Below the pieces are notes generated by a model. The model searched no databases. It was not told the origin of the DNA and saw only the letters and a list, made by a program, of their open reading frames with translations. The translations under genes and the position numbers were made by a program. Of a DNA stretch of 64,000 nt, positions 21,968 to 33,076 are shown piece by piece. The stretch is taken from contig NC_087118.1 of the NCBI RefSeq assembly GCF_963855985.1, positions 6,386,001-6,450,000 on the forward strand, read 5' to 3'. The stretch is from Ostrinia nubilalis. Lineage: Eukaryota; Arthropoda; Insecta; Lepidoptera; Crambidae. The stretch's first letter is position 1. Every line of letters begins with the position of its first letter.

Positions 21968-24013
21968 TGTAACGGTTCTAGCTACTAAAGAAATAAATAA
22001 GAATATTTTTTTCAGTTTAACTAATGTTTATTACAATAAATAATCTAATTTAATTAACGCTAAATAAGAGGTCAGCAGAGCTGGGCGAGGGTGTAGTATA
22101 TATTCGCTGAATAGCCGAATGCGCAACAAAAACTTAGCCACAGTCACTGGCCTTATCAGTAGCAGGTTGACGGGTACTGGGAGTCCGACGGCCGGTGATG
22201 TAAGTGGGTGGTTCTTCAGGGCGATATTCAGGGAGACGGTGCTGCTCGTATGTTCTTCCGGTACCGGAGCGGAGGTCCGTGGAATGCCATAGAAACCAGA
22301 TACTTTAGAATCACCCTAATTTTTATTTTGACCGCAACATTCGTGATCCTCGGCCGGAAGCGATGAAGGCGAAATTAATGACTATGGATAGCACGAATAG
22401 TGATCAATGATGAGGCTTACAATAATCAACTATTTAAATTTAAAAGGAAAAAGCATTGGTGATTGTAATATTAGGTATAGGCACAGAATAAGTAATAGTA
22501 CAGGTACAGAAGGATTACTCCGCAAGACGATTTAAATAAATGCGAGTCTTGCTACGACGCGATACAGTGGAATTCAGCTCGCACAGCACTACGTACCTAC
22601 AATTTTATTCACCTACAAGTTTTGTCTCTTTCTATCGCGTGCCTCTGAACTCTTCTTACGCTGTTAGGGTTGCTGTCTAGTAGTGTCTAGTAAAAAAATA
22701 TTTAATCTACTGATTTGTAATGAGGTACGTATGTAGGTAAGTACGCATTCATTATGGAAAACCTTGGGAGAGGCCTTTGTCCAGCAGTGGACGTCATTTT
22801 TGGCTGAAACGAACGAAAGCATTCTGAGCAGTAGTCATGGTAGGTTAGGTTCCTATACTATCCTAAGAATTATTGATTACCTACATGGCCAACATACCTT
22901 TCAGCATCTTTGGGAAGCGAAAAAAAAGATAAATCCGGTAGATTTCTTTTCGAATTTAAACACCCGAACACCGCACAATAATATTTCTTTCTCTTTATGT
23001 CCATTTTTAAATAATACTTCGATCATAGAATTAGGTACTACAAGGCACGCCAGCGTCCTGACGGGCGCGAGCGTGACACTCGACTGATATAATACCCGCC
23101 GGCGGGGCGCTTCGCTGTAGGTAATTATCGGATGTACCGCGCGGAGTGAGCCAGGCCTGGTATAGGTAACTTATTCTAATTATGTAGGTAGGTATTAAAT
23201 TATAAACCCAACAAGGGCGGTAATTTACAGTAAATTCTAGTTTATTTTTATTATAGCTAATCTATGATACTTTTATAGTTGTATTAAGGTGTAGCAAGCA
23301 AAAATGAGTTTGGTAATGACAATGTATTGATTGCAATAATTTCATCAGTGAGAATCATGCAACGTCATGGACTCGGTAGGAAAATAAAAAGAAGACATCA
23401 ATAGCAAAAGGGAATTAATTATTACCGTGGATAAATAGCTTTGAACGTGCTTTTTAATAAAGTAAATTTTGAAAGCATGACGTAGCATAACTGTCATCGA
23501 CCAATTTTATGATTTAACTACAGCTAAGTTTTTATAATTTATGCAACACTTACCCAATTTCTGGGGATTTCACTTCACTAAATAACAAGAAAACTGTTTA
23601 ATAATAATATAGTGATTAGTGACTTTCGGTACTTAGTACTTAGAAATACGTAAGATAGGTTCGTATTCGCAGTATTTAATAGTAGGCGGACAGCCAGTCA
23701 GTTCACTGCCGCAGAAGAGAATGGTCAGTTTTCGTTTCTAAGATGGCGGCGGTAGACCCGGTCCGGGAGAACAATAGCGCACGAGCACGGCGCGTGCTAC
23801 ATGTTGCGGCACGAAGTGTAAGATCAGCCATTGCGTATAGTTTCTAACGGGCATTATTTGAAATGTCTGTTATTTTTTTTATTAGATCATATTTTTTTTG
23901 TATATAGGTAAGTATAGGTAGTTAATTATATAGTTTAATAATAAATAGACTATTTAGGTTGTATATTTTTATTTGTTATTAGTTTTATGTATAGTCGTAA
24001 CGGAACCGTTACA
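21968..24013 (-). repeat. 3' LTR of gypsy-A (2046 bp)
   Basis: It matches the other LTR almost base for base, except that it carries 685 additional bases (22482-23166). The polypurine tract adjoins it at 24014. Confidence 0.92.
22482..23166. repeat. 685-bp segment present in only one gypsy-A LTR
   Basis: It is bracketed by the 8-bp direct repeat GGTATAGG (22474-22481 and 23159-23166); the other LTR has a single GGTATAGG at this point. It contains an RTE-like tail at about 22755-22822 (GGCCTTTGTCCAGCAGTGG, GGCTGAAACGAACGAA). There are no terminal inverted repeats. It is either an insertion in this LTR or a deletion between the 8-mers in the other. Confidence 0.75.
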
Positions 24014-24028
24014 TACCCCCCTTTTTAG
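24014..24028 (-). promoter_or_regulatory. Polypurine tract of gypsy-A
   Basis: On the minus strand AAAAAGGGGGGTA abuts the start of the 3' LTR. This is the normal plus-strand priming site. Confidence 0.75.
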
Positions 24029-24122
24029 GTTAGGATTTTTCTTATAAAATCCGACTGCTAACACTTTGGGTTAAAAAAATCTAACTGAAAAATTAAGTAT
24101 AATAATTATGTAGTTTTTGCTA

Positions 24123-25061
24123 TTAGGTTAATTTAAAATCTTTGATATGCCAGGCTCCTAGTTTGTTTCCTGCCATATCTTCAAGATAGTAAACTAGTTT
24201 TGATTTCTTTTCAGCAATACGACATTTAATGAATTTTGGTGCAAGTTTTTTTGAAAATTTATTATCTTTGTCACTCTGATAAAAGGTTTTTCTCCAGATT
24301 ATATCTCCCACGCTAAAATCTATATTCTTTCGACGAAGATTATAATTTGTGCTATTCCTTGAATGTGCTTTTATTATTGAAGCTTGGACCTTATCAAAAA
24401 TATTTCTAAGACAACCGAGATTTTCAGCATAGGCATCTCGAGGAGCGAAGATGATGTTATCTTCTATATCAGCATCATTGTAATGAGAACCGCAGATCAC
24501 CATTTCGCGACCAAATACTAAGAATGAAGGAGTGAAACCTGTTACCTCATTTACTGAGCTATTCAAAGCGAATTGAATTTTCGGAATAAATGTATCCCAT
24601 GTCCTATGGTCATTTTCTATAAAGGTAGAAATAGCTGTAATAATAGTTTTGTTATAACGTTCGACGGAGTTAACTTGTGGTGTGTATAAAGGCGTGTAGA
24701 AAATGTTAGGTATGTTATAGGTTGTAAATAAATTTTTCATTGTATTGCTAATAAATTGTCTACCGTTGTCCATTAATATAGTGCTGGGTACGCCATGGAT
24801 TAAGAAAACGTGTTCTTCTAAAATTTTACTAATTATATCAGCGGTTGCGCGATGGATCGGGAACATTAAACAATATTTTGAAAAACAGCAGTTGATAACT
24901 AATAAAAATGTATTTTGTTTTCTAGTCGCAGGTAAGGGTCCTACTAGGTCGATGCTGATCATTTGAAAGGGACGGCAACAATCTTTTGGGCGGCCCATTG
25001 TACCGAGAGCAGTGTGAGTAGGGTGTTTATAAGACAAACAAGTATCGCAGTTCGTTACAAA
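24123..25061 (-). CDS. Gypsy-A integrase
   Basis: About 313 codons, open from the insertion point of a foldback element at 25062 to the stop at 24123. It begins within the zinc-binding region (FVTNCDTC). The core has the three acidic residues in SIDLVGP, MDNGRQF and VNSVERYNK. The C-terminal part has the usual basic linker and a VGDIIWRKTF β-barrel motif. The integrase inserts the cDNA into the chromosome. Apart from the split at its N-terminus it looks intact, in keeping with a young element. Confidence 0.9.
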   Translation of the reverse strand, partial: FVTNCDTCLSYKHPTHTALGTMGRPKDCCRPFQMISIDLVGPLPATRKQNTFLLVINCCFSKYCLMFPIHRATADIISKILEEHVFLIHGVPSTILMDNGRQFISNTMKNLFTTYNIPNIFYTPLYTPQVNSVERYNKTIITAISTFIENDHRTWDTFIPKIQFALNSSVNEVTGFTPSFLVFGREMVICGSHYNDADIEDNIIFAPRDAYAENLGCLRNIFDKVQASIIKAHSRNSTNYNLRRKNIDFSVGDIIWRKTFYQSDKDNKFSKKLAPKFIKCRIAEKKSKLVYYLEDMAGNKLGAWHIKDFKLT

Positions 25062-25591
25062 TGGCAATGCCAGATTTTGTATGGAAAGTGGCGTCTTTTT
25101 TTTTTCGCGCGGCCATCGACCAAACTTTGATTTTTGATTACAAAATAGTGTAATAAACCAAACTTACTATGGCATGTATACCTCTAAACTCAGTCTGAAC
25201 TGAGTTACGAGCATTAGAAGTTTGATGATTTTCATACTAGATTTGCTTTTTGTGCGCAAGTTTTGTAAGAAATTGCAACAAAATATTGCGCTATTTTTTT
25301 ATTGCGCTGATTCTGCTCCATACTGATGTCTGGAGCCTTTAATGGATGATATTGTTTGTTTACACATACAATCTCACTATTTTGTTGCAATTTCTTACAA
25401 AACTGTGCGCGCAAAAAGCAAATCTAGTATGAAAATCATCAAACTTCTAATGCTCGTAACTCAGTTCAGACTGAGTTTAGAGGTATACATGTCATAGTAC
25501 GTTTGGTTTATTACACTATTTTGTAATCAAAAAACAAAGTTTGGTCGATGGCCGCGCGAAAAAAAAAAGACGCCAATTTCCGGCATTGTCT
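25062..25591. mobile_element. 530-bp foldback element inside gypsy-A pol
   Basis: Two long inverted arms (about 200 bp each) include GGCGTCTTTTTTTTTTCGCG, GGCCATCGACCAAAC and GTTTGATGATTTTC on each side, facing a short centre near 25270-25390. Cutting it out joins RNase H/zinc-domain coding sequence exactly in frame (…DVSK to FVTNC…). No coding capacity; superfamily unknown. Confidence 0.85.
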
Positions 25592-26531
25592 TTTACTGAC
25601 GTCAAGATGCATACCTGGCCAAAAATATTTTAAAGACAGACGTTTAAAAGTTTTGAAGATGCCAAAATGTCCGGAAGTAGGTTCCGAATGATTTTGAATA
25701 ATAATGTCTTGTCGGAATTCAGATGGTATCACTTCCTTCCATTCAAATTCTCTAGTAAGAGGGTTGATGGATCTAATGTATCGAAATAGTTTACCATTGG
25801 AGACCCGGTAATTCTCGAATGAAGTAGGGGAACTTGAGCAACCAGCGTACATCTTCAAGAACCATGGATCATCCGTTTTATAAATAGGGTAGTTTTGTAA
25901 GTCCGTTTGGTTGTTAATAGTAGCAATAGGGACTGATCGGGATAAACTATCTGGAACGATGTTATCTATGCCCTTGCGGTGCTTGATGTCGAAGTTAAAA
26001 GCAGAAAGACGAACGCCCCAGCGAGCCAACCTTCCGGTAGGATTGTTTAGGTTAAGAAACCATTTTAGTGAGGAGTGGTCAGTGAAGACTGTAAATTTGA
26101 GACCGTTCTCTAAATAACATCGCCAGTGTTCAATAGCGGACAGTACTGCCAAGGCTTCGCGTTCAGTGGCACTGTAATTTCGTTCTTGCTTACTTAATGA
26201 TTTGCTCATGTACGCGATCACCTTTTCTTCGTCTTCGAAGGTCTGTGTTAAAACTGCTCCTATTCCATAGTCACTGGCATCAGTATGAACTGCGAAGGCT
26301 TTAGTATAGTCGGGACATGCTAAGATAGGTGCAGTAACGAGGTGGTTTTTTAGTTTTTTAAAAGCTTCGTCGGCTTCTTTAGACCATAAGAAGGGTGGGG
26401 CATTTTTACCCTGTGAAGTTAATTTATTAAGGGGAGAGGCTATTTGGCTGAAATTTGGAATGAAGCGGCGATACCAGGAAGCCGTGCCAATGAACCGCCT
26501 GACCTCTTTAGCATTATTAGGGATAGGGTAT
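25592..26531 (-). CDS. Gypsy-A RNase H and integrase zinc-domain region
   Basis: Open throughout on the minus strand. It starts in the connection region (EVRRFIGTASWYRRFIPNFSQIASPLNKLTS) directly at the BEL insertion point. Then come RNase H with HTDASDYGIGAVL, NYSATEREALAVLSAIEHW, FTDHSSLKWF and the conserved ADSLSR-like VPDSLSR, followed by the start of the HHCC region (SGHFGIFKTFKRLSLKYFWPG). It ends at the foldback insertion at 25591. Only the two insertions disrupt it. Confidence 0.88.
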
Positions 26532-26878
26532 TGTTTGCGTGTTCAGAGTGTGTTCCTAGGCTTCTAATTTCTAGCTATTGTCTGTGACTCCTAATCTTCT
26601 TGTGTGTATGGATCAACACGAGTAAATCAGGCGACTTTGAAGATATACTGGGATTTATTACTTTACAATAAAGCGTTTACAATATTTCAGTTGAAAGTTC
26701 AAATGAGAATGAGAGACGTTAAGCGTCCGTGCAATCGTTTTTATAGGTGTGCTTCAGCGCCATCTGTTGTGGTTTCTTGACATCGCGTGACGTAATCGAT
26801 GCGGTGCTCGGTGATAATATTGCCATTGATCTTTGGTTGGAGCTTCTCACGCGCTCCAATAGATGGCTCTTCTTAACA
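26532..26878 (-). repeat. 3' LTR of the BEL element
   Basis: A 347-bp repeat, on the plus strand from TGTTTGCGTG to TTCTTAACA. It agrees with 41612-41958 except at about three bases. Confidence 0.93.
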
Positions 26879-26928
26879 TTCCGGCGGGCCTTGAGAGACT
26901 CCCTCTCAACATCTCAGCTCACGTCATG

Positions 26929-28079
26929 TCACGCGCCGAGCCTCGAACCTGGCACCTCAGCGACCGGAAGTGGGCATATCTTTGAGAATGCCCTGTGTAT
27001 GATGCCTGTGGCCGTCCGAATGACAGCAACCCTTGGTACGCCGTCACTGCCTGAAATCAGAGTTATTATGCGTCCTAACCGCCATTTCAGCGGCGGAAGG
27101 TTATCGTCCTTTATGACAACTAATGTTCCAGTTTGCAAGTCTTCAGTTTTCTGTTGCCATTTAGTACGTTTCTGAAGCTCTGATATGTACTCTGTAGACC
27201 ATCTCCTCCAAAATGTCTGCCTCAGCTGTTCAACTCGCTGGTAACGATTGAGTGTGTGCGTGGTTGCAGCGGTAAAATCACTCTCTGCAGGTGCAGTCAG
27301 CGGCCGGCCAATAGTGAAGTGGGCAGGAGTGAGTGGAGAGTAGTCGTTGGGGTCTGAGGATAAAGGATACATAGGGCGGGAATTCAGGACAGCTTCAATT
27401 TGTACCAAAACTGTGCTGAATTCCTCATAAGTCATGTTTACATTTCCTACCACACGTGTTATATGGTGCTTACGGGACTTGATCCCAGCTTCCCATAAAC
27501 CGGCAAAATGAGGCGCGTAAGGGGGAATGAATTTAAATTTAATGTGATTATCTGAAGCGTAATCAATGATAGACTGAGAATTACTATTTAAAAAATCTGA
27601 AAATTCACGAGCTGTTCCTACAAAGTTACGTCCATTATCGGAAAATATTTGATAAGGTTTTCCTCTCCGGGAAATAAATCGTTTCAGTGCTAAAATATAA
27701 CTCTGTGAAGACAAACTAGTTACTAGTTCCAAGTGTATCGCTCGAGTTGAAAAACATATAAATAGACATAAATAACATTTTTCTAGTCTGGAACCCCTAC
27801 CTTTCTTATTTAAAATAAATAAAGGTCCAGCATAGTCTACTCCACAGTTTATGAAAGGAAAATTTGCAGTTACTCGTTCAGTTGGTAAGTTACCCATGAT
27901 TGGTTGTACTATTTTACCTTTCAAACGACAACATATGACACACTGGTTAACGACTTTTTTTGCTAAGTTTCTACCGCCTAGTGGCCACCAATTGTCTCTG
28001 ATATGAGATAAAATTAATTGAGGCCCAGCGTGCAATAATTTTAAATGTTGACTTTGAAATAATAAATAGGTAAAGATAT
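26929..28079 (-). CDS. BEL/Pao integrase
   Basis: The open frame continues from the TIR element junction at 28080 (FTYLLFQSQHLKLLHAGPQL) to the stop at 26929, about 380 codons. It has the BEL-type zinc region (HLKLLHAG…CVICCRLKG) and core residues in VDYAGPLF, FSDNGRNF and FAGLWEAGIK. It ends with the BEL-specific C-terminal block (LPPLKWRLGRI, VPRVAVIRTATG). No lesion is visible besides the junction. Confidence 0.92.
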
Positions 28080-28648
28080 CGATAGTGGAAATATCAATTA
28101 CTGTAAGGGACAAAACACGACTTTTCAGGAGAGCCAAAAAACGATTTTTTCTTTATACTTCAATATCTTTTTATGTGATGTTACGATTTAAATAGGTTCT
28201 ATGGCAAAGTTTCTTAGAATTTTCTGTTCTTTCATAATATAAACGCCAAATTTTCGAAAAATGGGTAGTTTAAAAGATAGCATGTCCCTTACATTAAAAA
28301 AACGAGCTTGACTGTACCTTACAATGTTGAAATTTCACAGTATGGAATGTCATGTATGTTGTAAGGTACATTTAAGAATAAACACGACAGTAATATTATT
28401 GTAACTTGACAATTTTAACATTGAAACCTGATGTAAGTAGAGGTTGCATTCGAGTATTCATTAACAAAACGAAGAGAAGAGATAGAAACAAGACAACTTA
28501 GTGTTCACAAATGCAGTTGGACGCATCAAATACACATCACCAACAAAACATTTAGTCACTGATGATGCCTACGTCTGCATTTGTGAACAAGTTGTCTTGT
28601 TTCTATCTTTTTCTGTTCATTTTTACGCAGTTAGGTTTTTTTTTTTCA

Positions 28649-30164
28649 ATCATCGTTCGTTCGTTTTAGCCGAATGACGTCCACTGCTGGACAAAGGTCT
28701 TCCCCCAAGGATTTCCACAACTACCGGTCCTGCGCCGCCCGCATCCAGGCACCTCCTACAACCTTCACCAGATCGTCGGTCGACCTAGTGGGGGTCTGCA
28801 GCACATTACGTCTTCCAGCTCGTGGTCGCCACTCAAGAATTTTTCTGCCCCAGCGGCCATCAGCTTTGCAAGCTGCGAGCTCCATCCACTGCCACTTGAT
28901 TTTAGCGATTCTGCGGACTATGTCAGTCACTTTGGTTCTCCTGCGGATCACGTCATTTCTGGTTCAATCACTACGAGCATAGCACGCTCCATCGCCTTTG
29001 ACCTTGAGTCTTCTTATGAGGCCCACAGTAAGCGACCACGTCTCAGATCCATATGTTATCAAAGACTTTTGTCTTGAGACAGTGCGATATTTCAGACGTG
29101 AGAATATCACGAAGCTTCCTGAACGTTGCCAGCCGAGTTGGATTCGACGATTGACCTCTTCCTCGAAGTTAGACCTACCTAAGGCTGGTTTTAGTGTCAC
29201 GCAGACCGTCAGTGCGGATCGCTCCGCACAGCCAATCTGTATGAACTGACAGGGAGCGAGCGATTCCTGCGGACCGCATTACTCTAAAACGCTTCCTCGA
29301 AGTTTACAGATCGGCTGTGTGAAGCGGATCCGCACTGGACGGTCCGCGTGACACTATAACCAGCCTAACTGGACTGTTTGTACTAGGTATATAAGTGTCA
29401 ACAACTGCCGAGTGTAGAGTATCCAACCTTTAGAGGAGTGGGTGCAACACGGACATTTGACATGATTTTGTCTTGTCCATGTTTCATTTTAAGACCCCCT
29501 TGTTGAGAGGCTCGACTCAGGCCATTGTGCATTGTGCCTAGATCTTCCACGGTCTCAGCCATGGCTATGATATCGTTTGCGCATCGAAGGTGGGTTATTT
29601 ACTCACCGTTGATATTTATGCCGAATCCGTTCCAGTCCAGAAACAGTTTCGGAGTTTTCAGTTCCCCCTGTCTGCTGCTGCAACTGGTTTCGAGTCTTGA
29701 TCCTGGAGACGGAACGACATTGTGGCGTTTTCGTACAAGCCTTTCAACATTTCGATGTATCGATATAGGTAGTCAATTTGACACCGTTGGAGAAACTGTA
29801 GTAGGTACTGCCCAGGTCTCGATCGAAGCTTTCTCATAGTCCACAAACGCCAGGCAAAGTGACTGACTATACTCCTCGGTCTTCTGTATAATCTGCCGTG
29901 GCGTATGTATGTGGTGTACTAAAGCGATTGAGAGGCTGGAAGTCATCGAGCTTACGAGCGAGACGATTCGTAATGACTCTCGAAAACAGCTTGTAGACAT
30001 GGCTCGGAAGTGAGATGGGTCTATAATTCTTCAACAAGGTTTTGTCGCCTTTTTTGAAGAAGAGTGTCACCACACTTCTGTGCCATACCGTAGGCGTTTT
30101 TTCCCTTTCCTTCGAGGATGACGGAATTGAACAGCTTCTGAAGAGCCTTCAGCCCCTCGGTCAA
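28649..30164 (-). mobile_element. RTE-type LINE remnant
   Basis: Broken frames on the minus strand match an RTE-clade reverse transcriptase in order: FKKGDKTLLKNYRPISL, VYKLFSRVITNRLARKLDDFQP, LRQIIQKTEEY, LCLAFVDYEKA, YLYRYIEMLKGLYENATMS, then further C-terminal pieces to 28721. Many frameshifts and stops. The 3' end reads GTCCAGCAGTGGACGTC, then CGAACGAACGA and poly-A, a tail also found at 22755-22822. It is 5'-truncated. Confidence 0.85.
29183..29365. mobile_element. Harbinger-like MITE, 183 bp
   Basis: GGCTGGTTTTAGTGTCACGC at the left and its near-inverse at the right, flanked by TAA on both sides. The arms include GTGCGGATC and CAGTGCGGATC-type blocks. A 3-bp TAA target and GG-starting ends fit PIF/Harbinger MITEs. 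It lies inside the RTE remnant, the deepest level of the nest. Confidence 0.8.
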
Positions 30165-30612
30165 AAACCCAACTGCGTAAAAATGAACAGAAAAAAAGAT
30201 AGAAACAAGACAACTTAGTGTTCATAAGTGCAGTAGGAGTTGGAGGCATTAAATGCATATCACCACCAAAAAAAGTAATTGATATCCTATATGCATATTA
30301 ACGTAAGGGCCTAATTATAATAAATCAAAAAATTTTAAATGAAGTAAGGTTCAATGAGTTCAAAAGTTAAAACCAACAGTTTAGGGTAAGGGCTGAATTG
30401 TATTATTAAAAGGAATTTACGTCCTTTAAATCATTTGTTTCCCCAAAAGTCGTATTCAGACGACCAAAAATGTTTAAGGTAAGGGACATTTTTTTAAAGA
30501 TATCAACATTTCAAGTATACCAATCGATAGAGCCGAAAATTCTGAATGCGTTGGTATATATAACTCATTTTGGCCAAAATGTCCCTTACATTAATTGATA
30601 CTTCCACTATCG

Positions 30613-31541
30613 ATATGTTTACTACACAATAAAATGGGGTGCTTTTTGTCATATGAAAATTCAGAATTAACTAATCTGCCCCCGACTCTTATGATTTTGT
30701 CAGCATCTAAAATTATATTTAAACTGGAAATATTACGTTTTGATTTATTTATAGTAAGATTATTATAAAGCGCATTGTATTCTTCAGGAAACGATTCTAT
30801 TTGTGCCTGTCTAACTATAAACAATAAGGATTTATCAAGTTCTTCTACTGATAACGGCCCGTGTAACCGCTCATCAATAGATTTTGTTCGTATGTTATGT
30901 ATAAAACGCATTACATAAGCACAAGTTCTTTGTAATCGATTTAGTTTAGAAAATCGGCTGAAATCAATGATAGGTAAATTAGAATCGCTACTACACAACA
31001 AGTTTGTAGTGGGAAGTTTTAACTCAGGTAAATCATTTAAGTTCTGTAAAATATTATTTTGATTTTGTGACCATTTTATGCTATCTTCAAATAAAAAGGT
31101 GGGTCCGTTCCACCATAAATTTGATGAACTCAATTCATTTAAAAGTACTCCACGGGAAACCAGGTCAGCTGGATTATTTGACGAGTTTACATGCAGCCAA
31201 ATTGTGTTGCTTGTCAACTCATTTATCTCAACAACGCGATTCTGAACAAAAGTCTTTAACTGATGTGGTGACATTTGCAACCATCTGAGAACTATAGTAG
31301 AATCTGTCCAAAATACAACTTTGTCAAAGTTCAATCGAAGTGATTTAATTATTTTATCATACAATCTAGCTCCCAATAGTGCACCGCATAACTCGAGCCG
31401 TGGAATGCTAACCGGTTTCACTGGCGCGACGCGGCTCTTCGAACATAATAATCTCACCGTGATGACGTCATCATTATTGCACGTCCGAACATAAGCGCAC
31501 GCACCGTATGCAGCCTCGCTCGCATCCGTAAATATGTGTAA
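30613..31541 (-). pseudogene. BEL/Pao RNase H region
   Basis: Open from the Helitron junction (HIFTDASEAAYGACAYVR) through SIPRLELCGALLGARLY, VVFWTDSTIVLRWLQ, VENRV-like FVQNRVVEIN, and SNNPADLVSRG, to the start of the integrase linker (KHPILLCSKHI) at the TIR element. These are the BEL RNase H and A17-type motifs. It has two flanking insertions but no internal stop, about 305 codons. Confidence 0.88.
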
Positions 31542-31734
31542 CTAGCTTTCCGCCCGCGGCTTCGCCCGCGTGGAATTTTGTCTGTCACAGAAAAACAATA
31601 TCGCGCGCGTATTTACTCATCGTTTAGACCTGGACTACGACAAACATTTTAAAACCAAAATCAGCTCAATCGGCCCAGTCGTTCTCGAGTTATAATCAGA
31701 CTAACGAACATCAATTCATTTTTATTTATATAGA
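31542..31734 (-). mobile_element. Short non-autonomous Helitron (first of the array)
   Basis: On the minus strand it starts TCTATATAAATAAAAATG and ends CTAG, with a GC-rich hairpin (CCCGCGG…CCGCGGG) just before the end. These are Helitron end rules. It abuts BEL sequence at the CTAG side with no target duplication, between host A and T. Confidence 0.8.
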
Positions 31735-31748
31735 TAGATAGATGATAG

Positions 31749-33076
31749 CTAGCGGCCGCCCGCGACTTCGTATGCGTGGATCCCGTTTTACCCCCTTCAT
31801 CTATCTTCAGCGGTTAACTCCCCTTCCCGTAGGAATTTTGCAATATCCTGTTGTAACTAAGCTTTAAGTTTACTAAGGTACCTGCATGCCACATTTCAAG
31901 CATCTAACTTAAGCGGTTTAGATTTTTCATACAAAAGGATTTTTCCGCTAATTCCCGTTCCCGTGGTAATTTCGGGAATTCCTTTCTTAGTGCACCTCTA
32001 CGGTACCTAAACTACGTCCCTTCCAAATTTCAAGTGCCTACGTTTAGCCGTTTAGGCTGTGCGTTGATCTGTCAGTCAGTCAGTCAGTTTCTCCTTTTAT
32101 ATATTTAGAAGATAGATTAGATGATAGCTAGCGGCCGCCCGCGACTTCGTACGCGTGGATCCCGTTTTACCCCCTTTATCTATCTTAAGCGGTTTAGATT
32201 TTTTTCATACAAATGTTTTTTCCCGCTAACTCCCGTTCCCGTGGGAATTTTACGATATCCTGTTGTACCTAAGCTTTAAGTTTACTAACGTACCTGCACA
32301 CCAAATTTCAAGCATCTAACTTAAGCGGTTTAGATTTTTCATACAAAAGGATTTTTCCGCTAATTCCCGTTCCCGTGGTAATTTCGGGAATTCCTTTCTT
32401 AGTGCACCTCTACGGTACCTAAACTACGTCCCTTCCAAATTTCAAGTGCCTACGTTTAGCCGTTTAGGCTGTGCGTTGATCTGTCAGTCAGTCAGTCAGT
32501 TTCTCCTTTTATATAATATAATAAAATATTTAGAAGATAGATGATAGCTAGCGGCCGCCCGCGACTTCGTACGCGTGGATCCCGTTTTACCCCCTTTATC
32601 TATCTTAAGCGGTTTAGATTTTTTTCATACAAATGTTTTTTCCCGCTAACTCCCGTTCGCGTAGGAATTTTGCAATATCCTGTTGAAACTAAGCTTTAAG
32701 TTTACTAAGGTACCTGCATGCCACATTTCAAGCGTCTATCTTACGCAGTTTAGATTTTTTCATACATATGTTTTTTCCCGCTAACTCCCGTTCCCGTGGG
32801 AATTTTACGATATCCTGTTGTACCTAAGCTTTAAGTTTACTAACGTACCTGCACACCAAATTTCAAGCATCTAACTTAAGCGGTTTAGATTTTTCATACA
32901 AAAGGATTTTTCCGCTAATTCCCGTTCCCGTGGTAATTTCGGGAATTCCTTTCTTAGTGCACCTCTACGGTACCTAAACTACGTCTCTTCCAAATTTCAA
33001 GTGCCTACGTTTAGCCGTTTAGGCTGTGCGTTGATCTGTCAGTCAGTCAGTCAGTTTCTCTTTTTATATATTTAGA
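31749..33076 (-). mobile_element. Three further Helitrons in tandem, same orientation
   Basis: Units at 31749-32109, 32128-32534 and 32548-33076. Each starts on the minus strand with TCTAAATAT, runs through GACTGACTGACTGAC and ends with a GC-rich stem then CTAG. Short spacers such as GATAGAT separate them. The last has an internal duplication of about 120 bp. The outer junction is A|T of the BEL reverse transcriptase. No Rep/helicase coding sequence is present. Confidence 0.8.

Larger units (their letters stand above)
28080..30612. mobile_element. TIR element with CGATAGTGG ends, inside BEL pol
   Basis: The terminal inverted repeats begin CGATAGTGGAA and continue through TATCAATTA and GTAAGGGACA. 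ATAT on both sides (28076-28079 and 30613-30616) is the likely target duplication, and removal restores the BEL frame. Apart from the nested RTE remnant it is about 1 kb and non-coding. It also holds internal inverted copies of an ACAAGACAACTT…GTTCA block (28490, 28590 and 30210). Confidence 0.85.

Noticed and set aside
26747..27175. Plus-strand open frame of 142 codons
   Set aside because: It is the shadow of the BEL integrase and LTR on the other strand.
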